In this document: in pieces, positions 35,728-47,400 of the stretch
Layout of the letters: each line of letters begins with the position of its first letter
Position numbering within the stretch: the first letter of the stretch is position 1
Source: Aulostomus chinensis
Taxonomy: Eukaryota; Chordata; Actinopteri; Syngnathiformes; Aulostomidae
NCBI GenBank assembly: GCA_037954235.1
Contig: JBBMOA010000019.1
Location: 11,688,805-11,752,804, forward strand
DNA: 64,000 nucleotides
Direction of reading: 5' to 3'
The notes under the pieces: model-generated
The model's input: the letters and a program-made list of their open reading frames with translations, nothing else
What the model was told of the DNA's origin: nothing
Databases searched by the model: none
Program-made: the position numbers and the translations under genes

Positions 35728-37161
35728 ATGCCTGCTGCACTCAAGTGGGGGAAAATTAAGAATATTGACCCAGCAACTCTCCATGAACTTACTGACAAAA
35801 ATATGTATAAGGTCTTCAGCATGCTGGCTGTCATAGAAGAATGGCAGGTAAAAGATGAAGACCCGGACAATATTATTCACCTGCTGCAAGTATTTCAGGC
35901 ATTGCTGAAGGTTAAGGACCAGAAACTTACGACTGCCAATAACCTAATCAAGGAGAATGCTGCAAATCATACAAAAACTGAAACTGAACTTGTTGCCAAG
36001 CTGTCGAAACTGGAAAGAGAGCAAAAGTACCTCAGCAGGGCACAAGACATCTTTGCGCTGAAAGAGGACATCCTGCAACTCCAAGCCAAGCAGGAGCTAA
36101 AAGACAAGGAGTTGACCAAGTTGAGAGCATCTTTAGAAAAGAGAGAGAAAATCGTTACGAAGTGGAGGGTGCGAGCAAGGGACGCTGAGGATGAAGTTGA
36201 GACCCTGAAAAGACAGAATAAGCAGCTACAGGAGGATTTGGACTCATACTGTGGACAGGTTGACCAGAAGGAGCGAGCCTCGCTCAGAGAGAATACTGAG
36301 ATTCAGAAGAAGCTGGACTCATCTGATGAACATCTTTGCCAGTGCTTAAAGGATCTCCAGCAGGTTCAGGATGAAAACGTGCTCCTGAAGACTGAAGAGA
36401 ATGAGAGGATGCAGAAATGTCTGGAAGAATCAGTCAAGGAGATGGTGGAGATGACCAACAAATATGAAAGGTTAAATCTGTATGTGCATCAGAATGATGC
36501 CATTGTAGACCAACTCACAAAAGAGAGGGATCACGCAAGGTTGCAAGTCCAAGAGTTGACGGGTCAGATTCATCACAGCAGGGGCAAGAATGAAAAGAGG
36601 AAGGATGAAAAGATTTCAAGTTACGAACAGTTGATCCGTGACCTTCAGGAAAAGCTCCGCTTAGTCCAGTTGGAGTTGAACAGCCCCCACGGTGTTGCCT
36701 TACGAAAGCTACATGGAAGGATTCAAGAGAAAGACAACCAAATTCAGGACCTGTGCAGGCAGATGGAGCAGTATACAGGGGAGATGGAGAAGCAAACCCA
36801 GCTCCTTGAGAATCTGCCAGTGCTTCATGCTAAGTTGGAAGCTGCAGAGACCAGAGCAGTCCAAGCTGAGCAAATGCTAAAATGGGTGGAAGCTCCGGTT
36901 GAGGAAAAAGACAAAGCACTCATTAAGGCTTCAAAACGCTCCAGAGCGCGTAACCAGGAAGCAGCCCGGGCAGAGATGGAAGAGTATAAAAATCAAATAA
37001 GGATGAGAGATCGTGATGCCGAGGCCATGACCAGAGACATCAGTAAACTTCAGAGAAGACTCTACAACCTAATGGAGGAAAATAGGCTTCTCCGTAAAAG
37101 ACCTCTGGATGAAGCCGCTACAAGTCGAGGGTTCACAAGAGTTCAGCAGATCCAAACATGA
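35728..37161 (+). CDS. Intronless CEP290 N-terminus-like coiled-coil protein, copy 2
   Basis: 477 aa, offset exactly 4841 bases from copy 1 with no indel in the frame. By eye I count nine base differences across the 1434-bp frame. Five change a residue (Ser/Thr and Cys/Tyr near residues 22-28, Ile/Leu, Asp/Glu, Asp/Asn) and four are silent. All coiled-coil blocks and the stop are conserved. The CEP290 relation and missing introns are as for copy 1. Such low divergence with both frames intact indicates a recent tandem duplication, or gene conversion, of an already diverged gene. Function unknown. Confidence 0.8.
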   Translation: MPAALKWGKIKNIDPATLHELTDKNMYKVFSMLAVIEEWQVKDEDPDNIIHLLQVFQALLKVKDQKLTTANNLIKENAANHTKTETELVAKLSKLEREQKYLSRAQDIFALKEDILQLQAKQELKDKELTKLRASLEKREKIVTKWRVRARDAEDEVETLKRQNKQLQEDLDSYCGQVDQKERASLRENTEIQKKLDSSDEHLCQCLKDLQQVQDENVLLKTEENERMQKCLEESVKEMVEMTNKYERLNLYVHQNDAIVDQLTKERDHARLQVQELTGQIHHSRGKNEKRKDEKISSYEQLIRDLQEKLRLVQLELNSPHGVALRKLHGRIQEKDNQIQDLCRQMEQYTGEMEKQTQLLENLPVLHAKLEAAETRAVQAEQMLKWVEAPVEEKDKALIKASKRSRARNQEAARAEMEEYKNQIRMRDRDAEAMTRDISKLQRRLYNLMEENRLLRKRPLDEAATSRGFTRVQQIQT

Positions 37162-37552
37162 ATCCTCGCCAGTCAGTGTGCCAGCTGTCCTCTGTATGCC
37201 CATGTACCAGGTGGAGCCCATGGACCCTGCCCTTCGAGTGTTCCTGAGACATCACAACAATTTTTTGGGAAAACTCTGCCAGCTGAAAGCTACCCTGACG
37301 GATATGGTGGCTGACCAAGAAGATCTGCACCATCTTTGATCTGGTCCAGATGAAAATAGCCGCCGCCCTGCAGTCCTTCAACTCCACCCTAGGATGCAGG
37401 GTTAGGGTCAGCAATGAGCTGCTACAGTGCCCTGCACCAGTGTGGCCTGACTACAAATGGGCCTGCCAGGGTTCAGGACCTGGATCGCTTTGAGCCGGCA
37501 AAGTCCCTACTTTGATGACCTGGGCCATCTCTGGGCTGCTCTTCACCAGACA
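37162..37552 (+). other. 3' region of CEP290-like copy 2
   Basis: Homologous to the copy 1 flank up to 37399, then again briefly (ggtcagcaatgagctgctac at 37406) after a small indel, then unique. No poly(A) signal comparable with 33241 is visible before the repeat at 37553. Confidence 0.5.
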
Positions 37553-37865
37553 TCCATCCATCCATTGTGTTCCACTTACGGTCGGGGGGGGGGGGGGGGG
37601 GGGCTGGAGCCTATCCCAGCGTCTACGGGCAAGAGGCAGGGTTCACCCTGGACCGGTCACCAGTCCATCTCAGGACCATCACATAGAGACAGACAACCAT
37701 TCACACTCACAGTCACACCTACGATCAATGTAGAGTATCAATCAGCCTCGTCCCCTCTTGATGTCTTTGGACTGTGGGAGGAAGCTGGAGTACCAGAGAG
37801 AACTCGAACCCGAAACCTTCTTGCTGTGAGGCGACAGTGCTAACAACTGCACCACCGTGCAGCCC
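37553..37865. repeat. Teleost interspersed repeat, copy, with poly-G tract
   Basis: Same block order as 33822-34165. Near its left end is a run of 20 G (37584-37603). Confidence 0.85.
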
Positions 37866-37954
37866 TTCAGCAGACAATGAAAAAATAAAGGATTCAAATG
37901 TACTAAATATGTTGATGTGTCGTGACATGTTTTACTGTGTGTTTAAAAAAAGTT

Positions 37955-38480
37955 TTTTGGGGGGCCTGAGCCTGGAGGTACTCCGGGGCGAACATCCTAT
38001 TATGTTTGCTCGGCCCAGCAGAGCACTGAGCCCGGAGGTACTCCGGGGTGAAGACCCTATTGTGTTTGACCAGCCCAACAGAGCACTAAAAGGTAAAAAA
38101 CACACACTGAACAGTGTCCCAGGCCCTCAAACAATATATAGGTACGTTTGGGAGGGGTCGGGGGGGTGAGGTCTAACTGTTATTGCTCGGACAAAATTCT
38201 TTCTTTCTTCCGCCGCCACTTTGATGCTTAATTTGACCCCTTAAATACGCTAAAAAACTCACCAAAATTGGCACACACATCAGCGCCAGCGAAAAATTTT
38301 ATATTTTGGAAAAAAAACTGAAACGACCAAACATAACAGGGTCTTCGCCTGAAGTACCTTCAGGCTTAGGCCCTAAAAATTCAATAGCGCCACCTACAGA
38401 CAAAAAAAACATGTTTAGCCGCATAACTGCCCCTAGGAATGTCGTACGGACATAAGACCAATGCCGTTGGATTTGTCTCG
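37955..38480. repeat. Unclassified repeat with direct and inverted subunits
   Basis: A unit of about 59 bp (cctggaggtactccggggcg ... agcagagcact) is present twice in tandem at about 37969-38084. An inverted copy of its first 40 bases lies at 38331-38375 (gggtcttcgcctgaagtacc). It includes the tagcgccacctac motif seen in many fish repeats. No coding frame; probably a non-autonomous DNA element. Confidence 0.6.
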
Positions 38481-38759
38481 TCGAGCCCAAAAAATCTTGT
38501 GTGACATCCCTGGTCTAACTCAAACAGTATGTCCACAATTTGGACACAAAGTCCAATTTTGGACAATCGCACTCCCCAAATTAAATCTGTCTCCTCCTAG
38601 GGCGTTAATGGTATCGCTTCCAAAATTTAATACATACTCGGGACACTTTAAGGCTCAAAAGTTGTTGAAAGTTTTTATGAAGCGCAAACAGTTCCAATTT
38701 TATAAGCCCTCAAAGTTTGGCCACTTTCTCCACTTATAATTGGTGTCAATGGGGAGCCT

Positions 38760-39245
38760 GTCTCTCTCAAAGTACATACTCGAAACAGTCAAACAATCAC
38801 TTCTCACATCTAAACTAACAGCTTTACATAACACACCACTGGATTCCTGATAAAAATCCTTTCAAAGGCATATAGTATTATGGTCCACTTTTGACCAATG
38901 TATGCAGAGTTATTTCACTTTCACACAGTAAAATTTGGTTAATCCTCCTCTGCTCTTCACTCTAACACAGCAGGCAGAGAGCTGTTGTCTGTTGTCATGG
39001 ACACCAAAGGGAAGCGTGTCTGCCCTCATGGTACATACTCTCAAACAAACGCTTCTAACTTCTAAACTAAAACTCCCACACCTTCAAAAAACACACCATT
39101 GAATTCTTGACAAAAATCCCTACATGATGTTGGTCTTTCATTCCACTTTTGACCAACATATGGGGAGTTATGACTGTTTCTCACACTACAACTGGCAAAA
39201 TCCTCCTCTGCTCTCCACTCTAGCACAGATGGGAGACAGAGCAGC
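38760..39245. repeat. Diverged tandem duplication, unit about 260 bp
   Basis: Blocks such as ttctaacttctaaactaa-like, cacaccactggattcctga, ccacttttgaccaa and aatcctcctctgctcttcac occur once at about 38769-38990 and again at about 39030-39240. Confidence 0.7.
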
Positions 39246-39257
39246 GGGGGAGGGGTT

Positions 39258-39535
39258 CTTAAATGGTAAATGGACTCAGTTTTATATAGCGCTTTTCTAC
39301 CTTAGCGGTACTCAAAGCGCTTTACAGTGTCATCTCATTTACCCATTCACACACACATTCACACACTGATGGTGGAGGCTGCCATGCAAGGCGCCAACTT
39401 ACTCATCAGGAGCAATTATGGGTTCAGTGTCTTGCTCAAGGACACTTCGACATGGTCACTGGGGTCGGGGATCGAACCAGCGAACCTTTGGTTGCTAGAC
39501 GGCCACTCCACCCCTGAGCCATGCCGCCCACGGGC
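39258..39535. repeat. Teleost interspersed repeat (second type)
   Basis: Contains tatatagcgcttttctacc, gtactcaaagcgctttacag, gtgtcttgctcaaggacac and ttggttgctagacggccac, a repeat type common in fish. Its end is shared with 24885-25135. Confidence 0.8.
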
Positions 39536-39737
39536 CAGCTCTCAGCTCAGTATCACACAGAAGCTTCAATCTCCTCAACCACAAGGCCCACCGTTGTCAT
39601 ACCGCCGGATTCGGGCCACCGTTTGCCACACGGCTGTGGGCACGAGGAGGCTCAGGCTCTAACAATGCTGCTTGCATCTTTAATTTTTCATATGAAATCC
39701 TTAAAAATCCACTTTGGGTCAAGTTTTGAGAAATTAC

Positions 39738-40005
39738 TTTACATCCATCCATTTTCTACCACTTATTCCTGTTGAGGGTCACCAGGGGGTTGGAGCCTAT
39801 CCTAGTGGCTGTGGGCGAGAGGCAGGGTTCACCCTGGATAGATGTCTTTGAACTGTGGGAGGAAGCTGGAGTACTTGGAGAGAACGCACGCAGGGAGAAC
39901 ATGCAGACTCCACACAGACAGATCCCGTGCCCAAGCTGGGGCTCGAACCCGAAAACTTCTTGCTGTAAGGCGACAGTGCTGACCACTGCACCACCGTGTT
40001 GCCCA
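39738..40005. repeat. Teleost interspersed repeat, shortened copy
   Basis: Begins ccatccattttctaccac. It lacks the middle cattcacactcacag block of the other copies and ends in the cttgctgtaaggcgacag block. Confidence 0.85.
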
Positions 40006-40982
40006 TGTGTGTATACTTATACCTTTAAAAGCCTTAACTGGTACCTGTCCCTTGCTTTCAGTAAACTAACTCTTCTATAAAACACATTTATTTCTGACAA
40101 CCAGCTTGGTGAGCTAACTGCCAACATTTGGCAGTTGTAAAAGTTGCTGCAGCAGAAGAACAACAGTGGTTTTACTAGATCACCAAAACCCATTAAAATG
40201 TATACTGCACAGATGTTCTCCTGGTGTATTTCTGTATATCAGTGGAAGTGACCACACACCAGAGAAGTGATGAGTCTGAACCAGTTTCATCGACAGCATG
40301 TTTAATTCTGATTCTCACACACACACACACAGCCATAGGAGGTAGACGACAGACACACTGAACTCTCAATTAAATGTCAAAAAAAGAATTAATGAAGGTT
40401 TTTAGGGAGGTTTGATGTCTGAAAAGAGTTGACTGCATACTGAAGCTCCGCCTCTGAGGTTTCACTTTGGCCCGTGTTGATTGGTGTGCTGCTCTTTGTC
40501 TCAGCGAGGTTACACAATTATTGGCCGATTTGGACTACATTTAGTGTACAGTGAATTTTAAACAATAAATTTCAGGGGAAATGCCATGACCAAACATTCT
40601 ATAAAATTACTGTTTACACAAGAAAATAGGAAATAAAACAATCGATGTAGAGAAGCAGATATACTTTGATTTTATACATGTTTCAAAGCGAATATCCATG
40701 ACTTCTCCAGGCTTTTCATAACCGTATAACCTCCTTGTACGGGTCTTTATCGTGTCCTCGGTGGAGGTATGAGGTATGTCTGGTTTCACATGTGATCCTC
40801 AATGTGATGAGTATCAAGCTTCTTCATGCACAACAAAACAAAGCCTCGTTGAACCAGCACGCACATCAAGATGAAGCCCTCAACAAACATCAGCACCCTG
40901 ATATACCCTCTGAATTTCACTCCCTCCTCTGCCGCGGTGCTGCAGCCTTCTGTTCTTCGGTAGACTGACCCTGCACTGCTCC
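40006..40982. other. fam136a 3' flank
   Basis: Should contain the fam136a 3' UTR on the minus strand; a minus-strand AATAAA lies at 40087-40092. A short CA run lies at about 40317-40331. No other gene is seen. Confidence 0.45.
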
Positions 40983-42012
40983 TCACTGCTCGATAGAGTC
41001 CAGATTCTCTTTGATTCTACGGGTCATGCTGGGGATCAGGTTCACGTGGTCGTCCACACAAGAGCCCACACAGTGCTCCATCAGAGAGCGAACCGCTGGC
41101 TCCTTGGCACCGGAGTCGAAAAGATCCTTGGCCTTGTCGTTGCAGTGCATCGTGCATCTGGTCAGACGGTCCTGACGAAGGAGGGAGAGAACAGGGTTCA
41201 GACTCTGAATCTAGTAGGGACAAGAACTGTCAAACTAGACAACACACATTCATGGGACGATGTGGTCAAGTGTTGTCCAGCTCATGCTTTCGTCGTCACG
41301 GTTCCATGGCAAGTCTTCGGTCAGATTCAAGCTCTTTCACTGCATATTAGCGGTGGTCTAGAAAAAAAATCCACCTGTTCGGTTCACTTCAGGACTTTTC
41401 AGTGACGTTTCTCAAGGTCTTGGTGTCTTCACGCGGTATTTTGGAACATTTGCTTAATTCTAAAATGATTAATAAACAGTCACATTTGCACCCCAATTGT
41501 ATAAGAAAAGATATCAAAGACTGATGAGATCAGAGATAAACACTAATTTTGATAGTTCGCAAAATCTACATGTATTTTTGGTATGTATACAATAAAAATG
41601 ATAATATTTATCTTACCTGTACACAGATTGGAGGTAAATAGTATATCGACACATACAAATCCGATATCGTGTATCCCCAATTTACACCCGTAATGTTTGA
41701 CAGATGCTCCTCACCTGAAACTTCTCCAACTCGGAGGTGACGAATCCCTGAGCTTTGGCCAGAGGAGTGTGACACCTGTCGATGCACTGGTGCACCTGAG
41801 ACATGGAATCCGAGGGTCGCTCACAGCAGTCCGCGCTGCACCGGAACATGCGACCCTGCAGCACCAACACACCGTTAATCCCCCCACCAGCGTGTGATGA
41901 TGGGTGGTGACAGCGGCCACGAGCGTACCTGCATTTTCCGGATGTGGTCCCTCTCCAGGCTCTGAACCATGTCTTCCACCACAGTCTGGACGCGTGTCTG
42001 AGCCTCGGCCAT
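40983..42012 (-). CDS. fam136a: FAM136A (twin CX3C mitochondrial protein)
   Basis: Small conserved protein of the mitochondrial intermembrane space, linked to hearing and balance in mammals; its molecular role is poorly known. Three exons in transcript order: 41929-42012, 41715-41855, 40983-41171; 137 aa, the family length. Four CX3C motifs are visible: CSADC and CIDRC in exon 2, CTMHC and CVGSC in exon 3. They are expected to form two helical hairpins oxidised by the MIA40 route. Start MAEAQTRVQTVVEDM is the first ATG. It lies about 2.4 kb from, and divergent to, pcyox1. Confidence 0.96.
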
Positions 42013-42794
42013 GTCTCCGTGAGTCTCCGCGAGCCTCCGCCGAAATTAGAGCTGAAAATGTGAACGCAAACCGGACGGGAAACCACAAAGCAGCCGGACT
42101 GTCGCTAAATTCCCTTCCTGCCCAATTCGGTAATATCTTAAGGTCACCTCCGTTCAAGCATGGTTCAAGACGAGTAGAAAAACGTCAGTTCCGTTTTCCT
42201 TCCGCAACCGGTTTTAGAAAAAAAAAACTTCTTCCGTTGTGTCGTCTGGTTATGATTTCAAAATTGAATCTGCTCACAAACTGTATTCAGTAATTCTCTT
42301 GTTGTGAAGCAAATCAAAGTGATTTCAACCGAGTTTTCCAGAGTTCAACGGTGGTTTCCCTGAAAGCAGCGTGCTCACCAGACCCGCGCGCATTAAACGG
42401 CTCTGATACGAACTACACGATTAAATCCAACTTTCAAAATAAAAGAACACCGACTACACGAGGAAGTTTGCTCTGAAAGATTTCTAGCTCTTTTTTTTTA
42501 AACTCTCTCTTTGGGAAAATGTTCAGTTAACATATATATATAGAATAAGACTCATCTTCCTTCTCACAGACTATTCGAATTCTCTTTCATTTATATTTAC
42601 ATGTAAATGACCAAGATGATGCTGTTTGTAAATGTGATTTCGTGTGTCTGCTCCATTCAGGTCATAAAGATTAAATTACCTGATTCAATTTTATCTTTAC
42701 AGATAAAAACAGCAAATGTACACTATATTTGACTCTCATGTTTTTTGAAAGTTTAAAATGAAAATATGACATCCAACCAAAACACTTTTTTAAA
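42013..42794. other. fam136a 5' flank
   Basis: The first 400 bases are moderately CpG-rich and should carry the fam136a promoter; no TATA box. The rest is AT-rich with a short TA run near 42532. No gene is seen. Confidence 0.45.
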
Positions 42795-43665
42795 ATGCCT
42801 GCAGATAAGAAACTGTCCATCTCAAATACAGAAAGCTTTATCTTTACCCTCTCTCAGCTCTGTAGAAGAAATAGCAAAATCATGGAGGGTTCTCAAGTTT
42901 CCTCAGACAATGAGAGACTGGTGTGGTGTACAGACCTAAATTCTGAGATTTCAAACAAGGACTGGCAGAGGATTTGCTCAAAATCTCAAACACAAACAAC
43001 AAATACCCATTATAAATTTCTGCAGTATAAGTGGATAATGAAAATATATGTAACACTCAACTCAAGTACATAAATTCAACCCTAATAATCCTGATATGTG
43101 CTACAAATGTGGTAATAAGGGCACTTTATACCACTGCCTATGAGACTGCCCACAGATTCAGGCTTTTTGATTGCAGTAAGGGATAAGATCTCACATATCA
43201 CAGGGATTACACTATCAATATGTGCCAAACTGTGCATTCTTGTTATTTTTTTCTGGAAAATCATAACCTGAGCAAGGCAAACAAGAAAATGATTACATTT
43301 TGCTCATTCCAAGCTATCCACACCATCGCCAAATCCTGGAAATCCACTACCAAACCAAGCATTCATGTCTGGCTTGCAGGGCTGTCAAGCTCCCTTGCAC
43401 TTGAAAGAATCACTTTTGTGTTGAAAGGTAAATAATCTTTTTTGGAAAGCGTGTGGAGATCTATCATTGTGTTCTTAAACCACCAATGATACCGCAGAAC
43501 AGTTTATGCTTTGGATTGCAACAATGTTGTACTGGACTTCCCTGTTGTGTCTGCCACATTGGAACCTTAATATGACAGTTCAGCACCTTTGTTATTTATT
43601 GTTATTGTTGTTATGTTGTGACGATGTCCTCTGCAAATCAATAAACACAACCGTTGAAAAAAAGA
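42795..43665 (+). mobile_element. Decayed L1-type LINE 3' end
   Basis: Interrupted frames read ISNKDWQRICSKSQTQTTN and FLQYKWIMKIY. After stops, MCYKCGNKGTLYHCL and W-D-C-P-Q-I-Q follow, i.e. the C-terminal zinc-knuckle-like CxxC...HCLWxCP region typical of L1 ORF2. The end has aatcaataaacac and an A-rich tail at about 43650-43670. Several stops and shifts make it inactive. Confidence 0.75.
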
Positions 43666-44320
43666 AAAACAAGTAAGTATATTTTTTTAACTTTGTATCC
43701 CAGGTTAATATGGAGTTTGTCAAACGTTTTTATTTTCCCACTTTAAGGAATTCTAGTGGAAGTTTGTTTTTAGCAACGCAATCTAGTTTAATGAGGCAGT
43801 TAAGTAACTTCATTCATTACTAAGACCTTTTACGGCTTTTATTGTGAAACTGCGCCACAGCCATACCCGGAAGTGTGTCTCAATATTTGGTTTCCTCCTC
43901 CGACGTGCTTCAATCGCTGGTCACACAAGTTTAGTAAGTTACTGTCGCTCTTATTGTCAGTAGTGAACCGGCCGTTTGTTTGCTAGTTTACTTTCGTTTG
44001 TAAATCTGCGGAAACTCGTGATTTTTTTTTAAAGTGTGTCGGCGGAGAAAACTTGACAGCTACTTCTGGAGCAACAAGACCTCCTGTAGTGACTTTTGAG
44101 ATAGTGAGTCCACCTCTCAACCCGGTAGATATTAATATTAGCTATATTATATATTATATTAATCAGCGCCACGTTGTTGTCGGTATTTTGTATGTTTGCG
44201 TTTTCCTTCTTTGTGATATAATTTGGTTTTGTCTATCGATGAAGCAACCAGTCTCTGTGCTCAAGTCATATTTATTCACATGCTTCCTCGCCTGACGTGA
44301 AGGTGATATTGTCCCACTGT

Positions 44321-44382
44321 TGGCTAAACATGAGTTATAGTTGTCGTTCTTTGGCTAAACATGAGTTATCGTTGTCGTTCTT
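44321..44382 (+). repeat. 31-bp tandem duplication upstream of pcyox1
   Basis: tggctaaacatgagttat followed by (a/c)gttgtcgttctt, repeated twice with one base difference. Confidence 0.9.
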
Positions 44383-44395
44383 TGACCTTTGACCT
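44383..44395 (-). promoter_or_regulatory. Perfect DR1 nuclear-receptor motif
   Basis: tgaccttTgacct on the plus strand, so AGGTCA-A-AGGTCA on the minus strand, with a partial third half-site following. DR1 is the consensus for PPAR-RXR and HNF4 dimers. It lies about 60 bases upstream of the pcyox1 start codon; use in vivo is inference. Confidence 0.45.
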
Positions 44396-44456
44396 TTGAC
44401 TGATAAGGGTCCTGACCGGGGTCATGTCGCCTGTTCATGTGTAGATGCTCCTTTAG

Positions 44457-47400
44457 ATGCCCGCGATGAGTCTCCGTGGTCTGTCACTGAGGGCGCTGCT
44501 GTTCCTCGGCCTGTGGCACACTGGCCGGAGGGGTCTGGCCTCATCCCCGGGGGTCCAAGACCAACCCAAAAAGATAGGTAATCCCCTCCATGGAAGCCCA
44601 TTCATCAGTGCTCTAGGGATCCATCCATATTGTTTTTGATCATTGTTAATAACTATCACAGATAGTTGCAGACAACATTCCGTTGCAGTAAACATTACAG
44701 TTTCCGTACCAAAATTGAAAGCAATCAACCCAAGGATGCTTGTGAACGTGTGTGTTCTTTGAAAGCTTCTGTATGAACGATGATTGGGTCTTTTCTTTTT
44801 GATCAACCGCTGGCATCACAACAACTTCCTGGGTAACTGTTGCATACCAACCAAGCAGGCCTCACCCAGGAGCAGCGCACGCCAGGACTCTTGGCTCTTT
44901 AACAGATTTCAGCGTTTCACTTGTCTTTAATGCCCCAAACTGCATTTGGGTGTATTATAATCATTGATAACTATTAATGGTCCATGAACATAAACTTTAT
45001 TGAAAGGACCTTGTTGCAGCCGCTACCGCTGCACTCAAATACAAGACATTCAAAATAACAACGTAACTGAACACACAATCCCAGAGGCTAAAATACACAA
45101 TATGTATTAAAAGTAATGGTAAAGATACACAAGCTAATCAGTATGCAAAAAATGATTGCAATTTTCTTTTTTGGATGACATTTCAACATTCAATACATTG
45201 TTCTACTGTACGATTCAGCTCGTATGAAAATATGAAAAGTTTTCTCTTGCAAGTTCACATTTTGTGATTCCAATGGTGAGGTAAGAGCGTCGTAGCTCTT
45301 GTTGAAGTCTGGATTTTTAAAATCATATCGTAAGTCAACTTCTTAGGAGACACTAAATGGACCTTAATGGAGGTCTGTAAACTTTTCATTAATATACAAT
45401 ATTTTCCAACAAGGAGGATTTCTCCTGTGGAGACGTATTTTATATCAGTTTAACTTTGTTTTGTTGTGCCATTCACAACATGTCACATCATCCACACACC
45501 AACGTGTGCTAAATACATTTATACACACTAACATCTGTTAATAGTATTGCTTTTTGTTTCAAAACATTGATTAGATATCTGTAAATACTGCATCTTACTG
45601 CACCGCTGAATACTACCTCCACATCTACACCAGAGGTGTTTTGGGTGTTTAAAGCAGGAAGTTAAATGATCACGTAAATGGCAGCGAGCTGTTGGCAGCA
45701 GCGGCCATGGAGGTTGTTTCACTGACAGAGAGCTGTCAAATTGAACACAACTGAGAGTGGATGACGTAAAACTGTAATTATCATGATAACTGAACGGTAT
45801 TTCTGTGTGAATTAGATTATTGTTTGACCAAGGATGGTGACGGCTTCTCGCGGGCTTCATCTCAATTAGTCAAAACAAAAAAAAATCACCAACAATTAAA
45901 AAGGAGAAAAAACTTCTATGATTGAAACGAACCGCTGTCAAAAACAGAAACATTCTGAAGAAGGGATTAAAAACTGCTCTTGTGGTTTCACTCCGCTGCT
46001 GGTGCTCCTTCCCAGCGGTGATTGGAGGAGGCATCGGAGGCACCGCTGCAGCCTACTACCTGAGGCAGGAGTTTGGAAAGGGAGTGAAGATCGACGTGTA
46101 TGAACCCGGAAGTGTCGGCGGGCGTCTTGCAACAATAAAAATCAAGGATTATGATTACGAGACGGGGGGTGCTGTGATCCATCCTCTGAACCTCCACATG
46201 AAGCACTTTATCGACAAGCTGGGTAAAGTCAACTTTACACACGCCAGGCAGAACAAATACGAGACCAACGGTTGATTCGTGACTTTCGTGTTTTTCAGGT
46301 ATTTCCCCGCGGAAAGACGTCCCGTCTAAAATGGCCATATTTGATGGGAAGGAGCTGATGTTCGAGGAGAGCGATTGGTTCATTGTGAATTTCTTGCGCC
46401 TGCTCTGGAGATACGGGTTCAGCTTTCTACGAATGCAGATGTGGGTTGAGAGTATTTTGGACAAATTCATGAGGTGAGAGTGGTATTTATTTTCTGATAT
46501 TGCAATAAAGTTTTGCAGGATGACATGTTTTTATTGTCCAACCTGCAAATTAGCCTCTCCACAGGTTCCCTATGTCCTTTTTTTAGACTGAGTGATGTAT
46601 TGATTGCATTGATTGATGCATTTTATACCTCAGGAAAAAAAAAAGTTTAAATATCTTCTATTTTATTAACCAAAAATTGGATTGACTTTGAGATGAGGGA
46701 ACTGGACATTCAGCCATGCAAACTAATTCCAGGATTTCCTGCATCCCTCCTTTTGCCATGAATCATCTATTCAGCGTTCGGTCTTGGTGAGACTCTCCTC
46801 AGTCCTGTTTTTCTAGGATCTACCAGTATCAGCAGTACGGGTACTCCTTCTCCAGTATGGAGAGGCTCTTGCACGCTATGGGCGGCGATGGCTTTCTTAC
46901 ACTGATGAATCAGACTCTGGAGGAAACCATGATAGGCGAAGGATTTTCTCAGGTCTTCCTCAACGATATCGTCGTCCCCATCGCTCGTGTCAATTACGGC
47001 CAAAGCATCCGCATCAATGGCTTCGTGGGTACGTTGGTTTGCCACGTAAGGGATCGTGTAAGGTTGCATGTGGAAGATGTGGTGACGTTTTTGTCTGTTG
47101 TCTTGTCATCCAAGGGGCGGTGTCGTTAGCCGGGGCAGATTCAGGTCTGTGGGCGGTGGACGGAGGTAATAAGAGGGTTTGCTCTGGACTTCTGTACCAC
47201 AGCAAAAGTGAGCTCATCAACGCCAGAGTGACTTCAATTTCAGTCAAGGTTCGACCATCAAAAACGGGTACGGTTCATTTGATTCGGTGCAGTCTTACAC
47301 ATCTTTAGTTTCCCTCAAAAAATTCATTTCAACTTGCTGCCCATTTTCAGGCACAACCTCCAGCTTCTATGAGGTCAACTACGTTGGAGAAGGCGGTGGC

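Noticed and set aside
45922..46275. Alternative pcyox1 N-terminus starting in intron 1
   Set aside because: The frame before 46016 is intron ending in a good polypyrimidine tract and AG; exon 1 at 44457 gives the expected signal peptide and frame.
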